NCBI RefSeq assembly: GCF_019649055.1
Contig: NW_026570329.1
Location: 124,001-188,000, forward strand
Source: Paramacrobiotus metropolitanus
Lineage: Eukaryota > Tardigrada > Eutardigrada > Parachela > Macrobiotidae
Reading direction: 5' to 3'
Length of the DNA: 64,000 nucleotides
This document shows, piece after piece, positions 33,481 through 45,572 of the stretch. Numbering within the stretch: the stretch's first letter is position 1; the number at the start of each line of letters is the position of its first letter. The translations under genes were made by a program, and so were the position numbers. The notes beneath the pieces are model-generated. The model was not told where the DNA came from, searched no databases, and worked only from the letters and a program-made list of their open reading frames with translations.

Positions 33481-33880
33481 AATATTTTTGTTATTTTTCC
33501 TTAACGTAGCCTGTGAATTCGAAATCTATACCTATATAATGGTAGCTGGCTCATATTTTACGGTACAACAGAAGAATTCTACTCATGAAACCGACAATAA
33601 CATCCAGGCTTCAGCATCCAGCAATCCATCTTAACAGCGCTTGCCGCCACCGGGCGATTGCCTGCCGACTGCAGGCTTTGCAGCCAGGCTGAGCCAGCAT
33701 TCGCATTTCGCAGCTCAGCACAGAGGAAACTGTGGAAGACTACGATGCTTGTGTTGTTTCCCTGCGTTTTACCTCCTTTCCGAAATCAAACCGTCAGAAT
33801 CCTGTTTTGGTGTTCATGCTGCTTTAATGTAAAACTTCGGATGTGAGTTCCCGTTGACGAATTGGGCGAATTCTGCAAGC

Positions 33881-35959
33881 ATGTCTCGAAATCCCACATC
33901 ATCCTCCGCTGCAGGGAATCGCGCTGGAATCCTGGCGATCTCGGACGGTATGCAGTACCTTTTATCCTGTGAGGAATTGAGCGACGTGCAGTTCGCGGTG
34001 GGACGGGATTATGGAGCCGTGAGACTCTTTCCAGCTCTCAGGTGAGTCCTCTGGTTCCTTCTTGTGATTTCACTATGCATTTGACATCATGCCTTCATGA
34101 TGAAGGCTTCATCTGTGTGCATCCGTGGTCTGCAGTTTCTTGGTTTCACTTCGCTTGTGAACTGGCAATTTCAGACCCATCCTAAGTGTGCGCAGTGCAG
34201 TCTTCTACACAATGTTCTATGGAAGTATCCCAGAGAACTGCACGGTTCCAATTGAAATTCCGGACATTCTTCCCGAGGCCTTCGGTAACATGATCAGGTG
34301 GGTCTATCTCAACATTTTATCTTTCTACGCAGGGAACACGCTATTGACAAACTCACTGTATAGCTACATTTACACCGATACCGTGAAGAATCTCACTTCG
34401 GATAACGTCTTTCACACTCTGGGCTGCGCGGACAAATATGATTTGCCATTGCTGGTAGCCATGTGCACCGACTTCGTCTTGAATAATCTCAGCATCCGCA
34501 ACTGCCTGGATGTATTGGATAGTGTAGGCTTTCTCGCATCTGTTGCTCAGCAGACATGTGTATACCCGTTACGCTGCGCAGGCGGTTCACTACGCGGTTG
34601 CGGCGCCGGGCATCCTGGAGAGATGTTTCAGCCTGACTGATGAATCAGCGACCAGTGTCTGGAAATCGCAGCAGTTCTGTGAGATTGGAGAAGATGCGCT
34701 ACGCAGCATTCTCCAACGGGATACGCTGACCGCCAACGAAGATACCATTTGTTCGGCGGTTGACAAGTAAGCTGGTTTTTGTAAGCCATAGAAAGCCGAG
34801 TCCGTTGCATGTGCGACTTGCATGTTGTTTTCTGGCAGGTGGGCTGCAGCCATGTGCGCACGAAAAAACCTGGACGCTTCGCCCACCAATCGGCGTGAAA
34901 TACTGGGCCAGACGCTGTTCCTCATCCGATTTCCACTCTTAACCGATGCACAGCTATTGGATGGACCCGTCAAGGTGATGTCTTTGCACCGATGTATACT
35001 GTGTTTCGATAATACATCAAATCATTGAAGAGGAACAATTCAAGCATGCTTTTGCTAGAGTAGTGCTGACTTTTCGATAAGCCATTCTTAGGCTAATCAT
35101 AAAACCGGCGGAATACAGTACGGTCGTTCATGCTCGATCAAATGCCCTATTTTTTCAGAGCGGTTTGTTGCTGCAGTCGGAATTAATGGCCATTTACCAC
35201 TACAAGTATGCCGCCATCAAACCGCAGCTGCCGTTCCCTACGGAGCCTCGTCAAAGTTAGCGCGCTCATGCTTTCGCCGGAAAATTGTATCCATGTTGTA
35301 GTTGTCTGCCTTTTCTAGATGTGCGCGGTGAAGGTGTTATTACCTACACGATTCCGGACGTAAGGAAGCTGCAGGATACATATACGCACAGCAGCGATCC
35401 GATTATAGTCAGAAAAATGCTTTGGTGAGTGGTGGCCGCGGAGAAATAGAAACTAGGAAGGTGGGCGACGGTTAATAACTTCCACGCTAACGATATGTAT
35501 CGTTTCACAGGAGTATCGCGGTGCAGAAGCGAACTGACGGTGGGTCGGCTACCCTCGGCTTCTACCTGCGGTGTTGGGGTTGTCCGGAATTGGCTTCCTG
35601 GAAGTGTCAGGTTAATGGTGAGATGCGCCTGTTGCCGTTGAACGCGGAAACTGCACTGGTTTCTAAACGTATGTATGTTTCTTCATAAGCTTACTGTAAT
35701 CTTTAGACAATTATTTGTAAATTTTGCAGCGATGTCGGACCTGTTCAGCAAGGGTACATTTGGATGGGGATACCCGAAATATATCGCTATGGAGGTGAGA
35801 GTTTTGTGTGGGGAACATTTTGACTGTAGTTTATTTACAATTCTACGTTGTCAGGATTTACTGGATCCGGCAAAAGGCTACGTCAGTCCTGATGACTTTT
35901 CCTTGAAACTCCAAATTCGAATGGCAGTGAGCGTTGATCTTCCTGCTGAAATCGGATAA
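33881..35959 (+). CDS. BTB-BACK protein of the BTBD type with a MATH-like C-terminus, 427 aa, 10 exons
   Basis: Exons: 33881-34041, 34175-34297, 34364-34511, 34582-34766, 34839-34974, 35159-35255, 35319-35424, 35511-35668, 35730-35794, 35855-35959; every junction keeps phase (1284 nt). The BTB domain spans about residues 25-120 (LSDVQFAVG, SAVFYTMFYGS, IEIPDILPEAFGNMI, YIYTDTV). A BACK region resembling BTBD1/2/3/6 follows (CADKYDLPLLVAMC, FCEIGEDALRSILQRDTL, WAAAMC, REILGQTLFLIRFPLLTDAQL). In BTBD relatives a PHR domain would come next. Here the tail has MATH-like phrases (GFYLRCWG, FGWGYPKYIAMEDLLDPAKGYVSPDD). It is probably a Cullin-3 adaptor. It lies between the protein 4.1 gene and its partial duplicate. 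Confidence 0.85.
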
Positions 35960-36896
35960 GCAGCCTGTACCGGTGAACTGTTTAGGGATTTCTCTCCGAT
36001 TACCAAATGGGAATGCTCTATTTAACCTAGTAACCGGTTAAATTGACTAACGGAAGTGGGATGATGTGATTTTTTTAGTATTTATTTTTCTGACTTTATC
36101 TGCCGATTTTTTAATATTTTTTCTGGCGTTATCTGCCGTTCCGTTTCCGTTTTTTTCTGGCGTTATTAATTTAGCCGTTCAAGTTAAAATCAGTAACAGC
36201 AATTCGTTTGGGCCCGTTGAAACGGAAACTTCGAAGTATCTGTGTACACGATTGTATCTGTCGAATCTCGTATAATATACTGTGCGCCGAAGGATAAATT
36301 TATACTCCCAAACAGAAAACATATACATTGTACTGACGTGACATACGTACGGTACATTCAGCCGCAAGTAAACGAAGTGACGAAGATGGTTGAAATGCAT
36401 TATGCCTTCCATACGTATGTTTATATAAACATTCTCCACTAACCTTATTGAGATTTTATAAGCGTGTGCAATGTGCGTACATTTATTAAGGGTCGCGATG
36501 TAAAAACACGATTAGTGTAATTCCAGCAGTAAACTTGACCTCGCTTTATTTGTGCCGCACTGCAGGCTAAAAAGTTTCTGACCGTGTTCGAATCCCTTTT
36601 TAAATGCTTTCATGCTAGTAGAACTATACTGTTTGTATTATTACAGTTATGTGCGTGTTTGTCACAAAGGTCAGACTTTTGGAGTGTTGTTTAACCGTCT
36701 TGGAGAAATGTCAAATGCAGTGCGCTCAATTCTATTAATTTGAAAGTAGTATAATTATATCTGATAGGCGTAATACATTTTAGCGATTGTATCCAATAAT
36801 TCTGTACTCTGTAGTAGCTCTCCATACAAACGGGCATGGTTGAAAACATGGAAATATTGTAATGAAATACACGTTGACGACGGTTGACCATAGAGT
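35960..36896. other. Intergenic; T-rich stretch and 3' flank of the protein 4.1 gene
   Basis: Bases 36066-36180 are T-rich with repeated TTTTTTCTGGCGTTAT-type phrases. From about 36670 the DNA is the 3' flank of the protein 4.1 gene, the source or sister of the 32.9 kb copy. Confidence 0.45.
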
Positions 36897-39800
36897 TTAT
36901 ATGACTAGACTATCGGCATTCTTGACCTTTGTCGGAGTCTGGATCTCGTCGATGACCCGCACGTCAGCACTAAGCCCGGTGGCGTCCTGTACGGCTCTCT
37001 TAAACGCCCACTCGTCATCGGTGGTGTCGCTGCTACCGTCGTCCACTTCGGTGACAAGGCGAGCAGTGTCACTGGTTTCTTTTTTCATATCCATGTCTAA
37101 CTTGTCGGTCTGTACATGTGCGCATGCATTTCTTACAAACTGCAAGATTATTGAGATTACAGCTAATGCTTACAACCACAGTGGTCGTTGGGATTTTGGA
37201 TGTGTGCTTCTTGTGCAGTACATCGTGGATGCTGGCGTAGACGGCGTCCCGCGCTTTCGTATCGTCATCGTACTTGTCCGACACCTTTATCAAAAAGCAT
37301 TCATTTTACGGGTATTTTGAGTATACACAAAGTTTTATAAAAAAGGCGTGGAAAATTGTATTCAAAACTTCAAAAAACAAAATCAGCAAACACCGTGCAC
37401 TAGGAATTTATCGCCTAAACCGTACTCAGAAATGGGTTCGCATGGAGAAACGCTTGTTTGCGCAATATGCGTCCAAACGAAGCAGCTACGTTTTTCAGTT
37501 GTACACGTTGCACTTAATGAAACGATTACGTACGTACATGTGACTGATCCGTTGTCATGATCCGCGTGACAACTGTCCTGGTCGTCGTTGACCCCGAGGT
37601 CCCCGACCCCTTGCCTTCACTTCGTACCACTGCAGTCACCGTTTTCTGTGGAACCATACACAAACCAATGCCATTCAGTAAATTCCTGCAGCGAGTGGTT
37701 AATTTCCATGACCGTTTGGCGTTTTTAGCAACGACAACTATTTGGACGTTGACCTTTGGAACGTAAATTTAATTACCTGGGTTGTTGTATCCGGCTTTGT
37801 CGGCTGCGACATAGTCTGTCGTGGCGTGAAGAATATGCCGTCATCTTCGCTCGACGATCCCTGCATTCGGTACGTTAAACTAACGACTGTATTATTTCCG
37901 ACACAGGTTTATGAACATGTAGATGCCCTACTTTGCGGACAACCGTTGTCGTTGCTCGTTTATTAGGATCCATATTTTCCACTTCCTCCTCTTCCGTAAC
38001 AGTTACCACCGTGCCGGTTATCTTTGGATCCTGCAAAACAAAAGGTCAAGGAACGCTCAATCAAGAACCGTTGCACTGTGACCTTTCGTTTCTCTACGGG
38101 CATTCGGAACGAGCGCCGTCGAAACAGGTCTTCATCGGCCTTGGTCTTGGGAAATCCGCGGAAGAAACTGTGGTGTTCCGTGCTGGTCTTCCACAACCGC
38201 TTGGCGGCTTTTTCACTGACACAAGAGTAGGATTTACGCTCCTGCGCCGCATCTTGTGTCGGGCTGGGACGCGAGCGGACATCGATGTAAAACGTGTGAC
38301 GGCGGTAGGAGAACTTAAGGATATGGTGCCAAGGGTACGTTGCGATTAGTGTGTTGGCTTCGTATTCACGGAGTCCAGACGAAGACACGCCCAGAGAAAT
38401 CAGCCGGTTTTGACCGTTCTGTGCAGTACGTACCGAAAAGTTAGCGGATTCGGTCATAAATTTTCAGCGGTTATCGAAACAAAATAAATTCTAATTTTGC
38501 AGATATTCCCAGCGGAATAATAATAACAATTTGCATTAATATTATAAAAAATACTAATGCATTTAAATATTGCTTGTATCGCCATTTAATTATATGTATG
38601 CAGCAAGAATGCGATGCTTTATCTTGATCACGCCCATACACTATACGATCTCACTTAAACATTTACGGGGCACAATTAAGCGCATTTTTTTAATAAGGCC
38701 AGTGAATCAAATTACAATGGATCGCACTCTGAATAAAAAGTAAGCTGCTAAATTTAAATTGAGTAATATGTCTGATTATTTCGCGTAAAAACCAACGAAA
38801 ATTATACATTTCTATGAGTGTCCTGGAATGGTTGCCTCTCACCTTTACTTCATATTTGGTGACACCGTACAACGGCAGTTTGCGAGCGAATTGCAGATAT
38901 TCGTTCTCGATTTGCTCCAACTTCATACCTCTGCAGAGCACAATTAGAAATTCTGTTAATTTGCTGGCAAATACGTAAATCCATGTGCGGATTGTGGATA
39001 ATGATTTCCCCCTGAGATAGAACTATATATTCTGGCAGCCTGGTTCACGCGTGCCGGTTGCATGCACTAGCCTGGGAAATGTTTGATGCAGCGCCATGAC
39101 GCTGTGCTCCATGCCGGCGTTCTGGATGTCCGATGGCGCGATAGAGGTCCTGGAGGCGTAGTTGCCGTGATGTACCGCCGGGTTAAAGTCACCCAGTTCC
39201 GAAACCACAGTCAGTGCGCCCAGGAACACATACTGCTCGGTGGTTGCCGGTAATCTGCACGCAAAAAAATTCGTACCATGTACAAATATTACTTATTTGA
39301 GCGGATCTGCCTTGCGGAAGCGCCAAGATTCGGCAAAATAAACTGGAAATTTACAGTGCACTCAGGTTAAACTGAAGCTGCCACCATGATTACGCTCACT
39401 TGTTCGTAACGAGGTCTCGGTGAATCTGAAGGAAGATGTGGTACCTGCAAATACAAGTACCCATATGAAATATCTTAAAGTTTATACATGTAACACCCGG
39501 TTACTGTCTTGTCTGCTTTACTTGGTAAGGTCATCTTTCAGGCTTTCCGGTGTCGGTGGGTAAAACTTTAAACGGAATTCGCAGTACCACTCGTCTAGCA
39601 TGATGAAAACAAACTTTTATTTTTTGTTATAAAGAGAGCTCGCGGTTATCAAGCGACGGCATCCCAACAATTTTTGCGTTGGTCATTAGTTTTCATTTTT
39701 CAATAATGTCTCCCATTGCTGGGTCGTCTCACCTTTCAGCTGTTTCTTGAGACTCGCATCCATTTTGAGCCAGTTGGTCTGATGATCTGTGCGATCGGTG

Positions 39801-40154
39801 TACGTTAATCCAAATGCGTTGGTCATTAGTTTTCATTTTTCAATAATGTCTCCCATTGCTGGGTCGTCTCACCTTTCAGCTGTTTCTTGAGACTCGCATC
39901 CATTTTGAGCCAGTTGGTCTGATGATCTGTGCGATCGGTGTACGTTAATCCAAAGTACTCCTTCTCGCGTAGCTGCGATGCTTTACACACTTCGTCGAAT
40001 AGCGCTTGCCCATCGGCATCTTTCTGGAACGTACAGTTTTTTGTTTTTGCTGCCTTTGAAGCGACAACTCGTAATAATGTACGGAATAGAGACATACTGG
40101 TAGGTCGACTTTGATATCCTTTCCGTTAAGTAGGCGCACATTGGCTGACGGCAT
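36897..40154 (-). CDS. Protein 4.1 homologue (FERM, FA and C-terminal domain), 515 aa, 12 exons
   Basis: Exons: 40154-40098, 40023-39873, 39594-39522, 39444-39400, 39254-39072, 38930-38843, 38418-38083, 38030-37932, 37860-37777, 37645-37538, 37284-37174, 37109-36897; all phases agree (1548 nt). The FERM F1 lobe has KDADGQALFDEVC and EYFGLTYTDR. The F1/F2 join has the FERM signature EFRLKFYPP. F2 has ALTVVSELGDFNP and ARKLPLYGV, and F3 has GVSSSGL, WHHILKFSYRRHTFYI and AAKRLWKTSTEHHSFFR. An Arg-rich FA-like segment (RRRSFRMPVEKRK) follows, then T-rich repeats and a 4.1 C-terminal domain. Such proteins link membrane receptors to spectrin-actin and septate junctions. Oddities: a GC donor after exon 5 (CCCAG|GCTAGT) and a 140-bp tandem duplication that doubles the exon 2 donor. 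The usual spectrin-actin binding domain is not recognisable. Confidence 0.88.
39675..39954. repeat. Perfect tandem duplication, 2 x 140 bp, inside the protein 4.1 gene
   Basis: Bases 39675-39814 and 39815-39954 read identically as far as I can compare. The unit covers the 3' two-thirds of exon 2 with its splice donor and the start of intron 2, so the gene has two equal donors (at about 39872 and 39732) but only one acceptor for the exon. Identity implies a very recent event or an assembly artefact. Confidence 0.92.
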
Positions 40155-41200
40155 TTTGGGGGGATTGAGACACAGTATAAAGATAGACTATAATAATTTA
40201 TATAGAGACACAGTACATACAATAGAAAGACTATATAATTAGTCAGTTAAAAAGGATACGAAGGATGCAGTCGCCGTCGGATGGGAATCAAAACGGTGGA
40301 AAGAGGCAAACGTTTGATCAATTAAAACAGTGCAATGCTACTCAGCAGTCGAGTGCGTTGCACCTGTAAAGCACCTTACCAGGAATTCAGAAACTGAAGT
40401 TTTAAGCCAACATTTTGCGGTACACGCAGCTAATATCGCTTTGTAATTATCACCTCATAGACAAGATAATACATGTACTTTATGAGGAGCATGACTAATA
40501 AGTAGCCGTCAATCGCCGATAAGATAATGACTCGAACGTTTTATACGGGGCCGTTTAACTTGTAATAAGGGCCGTGAAGTTGGAAACATTACATGTGCTG
40601 ATAATTAATTTATTATGCAAATTTTGTTTACCGAACATGCTGCAGTACATTTAAAGGTAGTAGAGCAATCCTCTTTACGTCATAGAAATATGCTAGAAAA
40701 GTTGCATTTCTGCATTTTTGCCGTTTCGTGGTGCAGTGATTTACGATTACTACAACTGTAACATAGGTACACGTACACGTTAGTAATACACGTACACGAA
40801 CCATAATTATCATAATTTATTTGCCATTAGATCAAAGTCATCAAACTACCGTACAAGCACACCTGCATTTTCCCGATATCACCCTGCCGATAATAACTTG
40901 TTCCGCTTACAAACAGAAATTCTCGGGGATAGTCGCGAGAATTACTTTATGTGGCGTTAATAAAAATCTAAGCGCGTGAACTTCTGCTGTTTCCGCTTGT
41001 TTCAGCCCACCGGAAGTGCGTCATCGTCACGTGCAGCGTTCGGTCGGTAGAGGGCGCTGTAGCTGTCACGTTCATGCTGAGACATGCTTGCAGATTGTCA
41101 AAACTCCAAACCAGCTCCAACCAGCCGTTGATGCTGAACGCTGCGTATTGCACAGAAGGCCAAAACTGATTGGTACTAGTTATAAAACTTTAAGAATTCC
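40155..41200. other. Intergenic between the protein 4.1 gene and the palindrome region
   Basis: No supported gene. 40620-40860 is AT-rich. No GGAGCTCC occurs here; the first copy is at 41201. I looked for a transposon end (CACTA or similar inverted terminus) and did not find one that I trust. Confidence 0.4.
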
Positions 41201-41839
41201 GGAGCTCCGACAGTTCTAGAATAGTTTCGTTTACTCAGATTGGAATTTTAAGTTTCCCAGATTGTGGACCTATCATCACAAGTCAAGCCGTACGTCATAC
41301 TGGAGTGGCTGCAGCTTGCCACAGTTTATTTGATCGCCAGTTTCCTGACGGCATAGACTTGTGTAAGTGGTTGAGTGGCGTTGTTTTAGTTGGGGTTTTG
41401 CTGCAGGTTGAGACGATCGTGGGACGTTTCTGGAGCATCCGTGTTTGCAGCTGTTTATTCATCGCAATAGACGAGATATTTTTTGGGCTGCTCATCCATT
41501 CGTGCTGTGCCTAGTCAGGTTAGTCGTCTTTTGCAAAAGTTGGTAATATTGGGTTTTTTGCTCATGATCGCATTTCGACTGAACCAGTTTAATTTTACGA
41601 CCTAGTACAATTCTTCGGATGATCACATAATGTGGAAATTAGGAAAATTCGGAGCTCCGATGGTTTTAATGTTGATGTGCGTTAATTTCTTGATGGCTAC
41701 AGGTATTTCGTATCTAGTTTTATGACATTTTTATCTTAAATTGATAAAATCTCCAAACTGATCGACATCGACCGCGGAAGGGTGCTTAAGAATACGATCA
41801 GTCGTACTGACGCTAATCAACTCTCAGGCGACATTCGGT

Positions 41840-44056
41840 ATGGCAGAATCCAGCGAAGCGCTTTGTACGATATCATCGGATCTGAAAATCAGAAGCGAAA
41901 TTCTAAGTTTTTTAATTGCAGAACATGTTTCCGGCTTCAAGCATGGAGCATTTCAGTGCTCATCCGCCCCCAGATCCCAAATATTCGGCCAGGTTCCGCC
42001 GACGATACACCGGAGCCAACTACCATCAGCCGGACCCCGGTATGTAGTGAAAACACATCGGTTTCAGACTTGGATTAGAGAGTTGTAATTTTGTTTCTTA
42101 GGTACACAAGGCCTGGAAGTTCTTACTGCGACGGGAGAAAGCGTGATTTCATTAGAAGGTAAGTTAGTTTCAGTACTGCGTGCGAGATAGCGCTGTTTCG
42201 GTTATCTGCACAGTCAAAATGTTGCCTCTGAATTCGGAATAAATCTTTGTTATTGTTATCGAGATTTCGTAAATTAAATTTAATACGTAGTAAGCGCTGA
42301 AACGGCGATGTTTAGGTTCTTAAACAAAAGTTAAATTATTATTGTTTGTTTCATCTGTCTTGAGATTTTCAATTTGTAGGCGGTCACTACCTGACGCGTG
42401 GAGAACGGTTCGCACGGCGTATTGGCCAATATTACGCGCGAGGAGATTTCGGGCAGAGGAAAACGTTGGCCACGTGTATGTATAATTAAAACTTTGTGTA
42501 TGCTTTTGGTGTGATGTTGATTTAAAAAGTTTCTGATGCTTCTAGCCACGCAGACGTGGAAATTACCACCTGTTCCAGCTGCAAAGATTCCGCAAGCAGT
42601 GTCATTCTATGTCAACGTTGCTGGACTCCACGTCGCTGTTAAGAAGTACTTGTACATTCCTGCAGATCTTGTGCGACGGTTTCCATCTATTGGGAGCTCC
42701 CAGGAAATCGTAGGACGCGGGGTTGAGAAACGTATTTATCTGAGTCATTACCAGATAATTCGTCTGTTGAAAGCTATTTCAAAGTACGTGTATCTGACGT
42801 CGGTCTACTCGTACTATTTTTGTATCGGTTGTTTCGCAGGGTGAACCTACCGACGACCATCGCTTTGCCTGCGGCGTTTACTCCCAATGGATGTATTCCA
42901 AGTGGAACGCAGACCAGGCTGTTGTGTTTATTGAGCTTATTTTCGACGCGGGAGCTCCCGATGCGCTCATCTTAGACTTGTGTCGACCTTGCGGCGTAGC
43001 GTTGAACGGGATTCTGACGTACGCACAATGCAGCAGTGGATGAATGCTTTTCTCACAGCAGCATTCTATAGAGGTCGTCTTGAACTGGCAAAGCAGTTAG
43101 CTATACGCATGGATTTGTATGGAATGGCTGTAAATATCCAGAAAAAACTGGACGAACGTCGTGACTATCATTTCTGGTAATTAAAATTTCAAATTTTAAT
43201 TTTAGATACACCTTTACTTTTTCGGTCAATAAGTTAGTGGAGTTACTGATCATATTTTCTGCAGCGGGCTATGTTATGATGCTTAAAGTAGCAGCCCTTG
43301 AAAGTCAATATTTTACTTTGTATTATTTACTTACAGGGATTACGACGCAGCAGCTACTTTTGTCCGACGGGAGATGCGGGACGACATGAAGATGCAGTTG
43401 AAAATGCGGGAGAAATCAGACACGTATGTATTTACCCAAATTTTATTGGCTTTTATTTTACATCGTGCGAATGAGGAGTATTTTGTATTTTGACAACAAA
43501 AATTAATTTTCATTGTAGACCGCTCACTAACCATCCGTGTGCTTACGCATCAAACCGGTGCAGGGTTACGGGCACTGTTCCATTTATAAATCGTCATATC
43601 AGTATTTGCGCTCGTAAACTGCCGGAAGTCAACTGCATCCCGTGCCGCGATTGTGGATTGCTGTTACCGCCCGGAGCTCCGGATGCACTCCACAATCTGC
43701 GGCACTCAGCGAATTGCGAGCGGCGTACCGTTGTCTGGACCGATGATCTTCTGCATACGGATGTTTTTGAGAAGCCACCGTTCCCTTCCGCTGGGCCGCT
43801 GGGGCAGCTGTATCTGGTGCCGGCTGATAATGTTGACCGACTGGTTTGTCAGGTAAATAGTATATTTTAAGATTATGTTAATAAATTTTAATAGTATGTT
43901 TTTAAAATTAATATTTTTCGTCTTTTTTTACGGTTGCTATTGCATGCACAAAAGTGGGTACAAAATAATTCATGCTTGTTTTGTAGGTGTTCGAGCATTT
44001 GGCTGATTCCGGGTGTAGTTTCATGCTTCGCTTGAGCGAAGTGCGCCGATACTGAA
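41840..44056 (+). CDS. Spliced gene of unknown function in the palindrome region (first plus-strand gene)
   Basis: A likely start is MAESSEALCTIS at 41840 with donor after 42039. Clear later coding blocks are: about 42546-42783 (TWKLPPVPAAKIPQAVSFYV, YIPADLVRRFPS, IYLSHYQIIRLLKAISK), 42840-43180 (FIELIFDAGAPDAL and, in another frame, MQQWMNAFLTAAFYRGRLEL), 43337-43420, 43520-43850 (CRDCGLLLPPGAPDALHN and HSANCERR, a CXXC...H...C zinc-binding pattern, plus LGQLYLVPADNVDRLVCQ) and 43988-44056 (VFEHLADSGCSFML). Most junctions have good GT/AG sites. The block at 42950-43000 changes frame without a plausible intron, so the gene may be broken. Palindromes within exons read GAP or GSS. No family recognised. 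Confidence 0.45.
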
Positions 44057-44349
44057 AAACTGAAAAGAGGAGCTCCTGTTTTTGGTGTAAAGTTAGGTGT
44101 GAGTTTTCATATTTTCTCCCGAGGCAGGACAGCATTATGCCGTTGTGATTGGTTATGCGATAATTCTGTCATTTTTCCTGCTCATTTGACTTTTCTTACT
44201 TGCCCATTTGACTTCTTTTTTGCTTGCTTTCTCACAGTTCCGCGGCTGCGTACTTTTGTTTGCTTGTTCTGCAATTGTTGTTGTGTGACTGTGTCCTGAA
44301 CCTATTTGCTTGTGTGGTAATGAACATTTGTACGAATTCTGTACTTTTC

Positions 44350-45150
44350 AGGGCCATATTTCTTGAAGTGTTGCAGACATGCGCAATTCTAATCGGATGC
44401 GTTTCGATTGCTGCAATATGTGACTTGTTGTAAGAATTGTAACCTTAGTGTCTCTCATGTTCAGTAGTGGCTTTTAAATTTTAACTGTGCTTCTACCTAA
44501 TTATCGCGGCTGTTAGCTTTTGTGGAAGTTGGTATGCCGGTTCGCGGAAGGATACATGAATTCAGTGCCAAATACTACACGGTTAAATCTGACCAAATGT
44601 GGTCATCCGGAGCCTGATTCCTTCGTCATGCTGCGCGATATTCGCGACCCTGGGATGCCGTGGTTGGGGTTTGTTATCGGCCAGACGCTTTCCTCAATAT
44701 GGTACTGGGCTGCTGACCAGGTAAATTATGTGGTAGAATAAAAACTAGGGAATTTATTGTTTTGTATAAATTTTGTAACGTCAGTTCAAGATGTAAGTAA
44801 TGATTGATTTTCGGGCTGTTAATAGAATTAACAATAATATTAATCGCGTTTTGTGTGGTGTAGATGATGGTGCAGCGTGTGCTATCCTCGAAAATTATAT
44901 CGGATGCCCAAGGTGGCTGTATTCTTGCTGGAAATATTTGAGATTGCTGCCATTGTTTATTGTGGTCATGCCCGGTATGATTAGCCGTGTGTTGTGGCCG
45001 GACGAAGTGGGATGCATCAATCCAGACATTTGTGAACGGATTTGCGGGAATTGTGTTGGTTGCAGTAATACTGCATGCCAAAACTCGTGATGCGTCTAAT
45101 GCCGGCGGGACTGCGCGGGTTAATGATAGGTACTTACATAAATGCTGCAC
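44350..45150 (+). pseudogene. Fragment of a sodium/solute cotransporter (SLC5) gene with frameshifts
   Basis: Three exon-like blocks match the middle of SLC5 transporters. Block 1 (about 44352-44430) reads AIFLEVLQTCAILIG. Block 2 (about 44520-44720) carries FVEVG, then in another frame GYMNSVPNTT and PWLGFVIGQTLSSIWYWAADQ. Block 3 (about 44860-45150) carries MVQRVLSSK and QGGCILAG, then in another frame [20 protein letters not shown] with VGCSNTA, then in a third frame [17 protein letters not shown]. Introns with GT ends remain between blocks, so it is genomic and not a processed copy. At least three frame changes make it non-functional. No GGAGCTCC lies between 44076 and 45512, the widest gap in the array. 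Confidence 0.85.
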
Positions 45151-45572
45151 TGGTGAACGATATCTTGTGGCTAGTTAGAAAAATCGTCGGGTTTGCGCTA
45201 CCACCGTAACAGTTTTATTACCAAACTGCGCGCTTTAAACTCGTTAACGTTAGCAGCTTCGTACCGCACGCTAAGTTATAATTATAATTGTTCTGTAACG
45301 TAAATGTTGGTATCCCTGGTGTCCGACTTGTCTGCTATATTCAACAGTGCTTCCAGCTTACAGTGTTTACTATTGATGTGTCGGTACGAGTACATCAATA
45401 AATTTTAGCATTTTTAATCACGTGCGGGCTATATGCATACTTATTGTACTAGTACAGTGCGTTTCGCAGGTAAATCGTTGAACTCTGTAATTAACGTTCT
45501 AATTAAAATCAGGAGCTCCTATATTAAAGAAAATATAGACACTAGATGCACACTAGATTGGCGTTTGAGCCA

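Noticed and set aside
44674-45150. 158-codon minus-strand ORF
   Set aside because: Antisense to the SLC5 fragment, which has clear family motifs on the plus strand.
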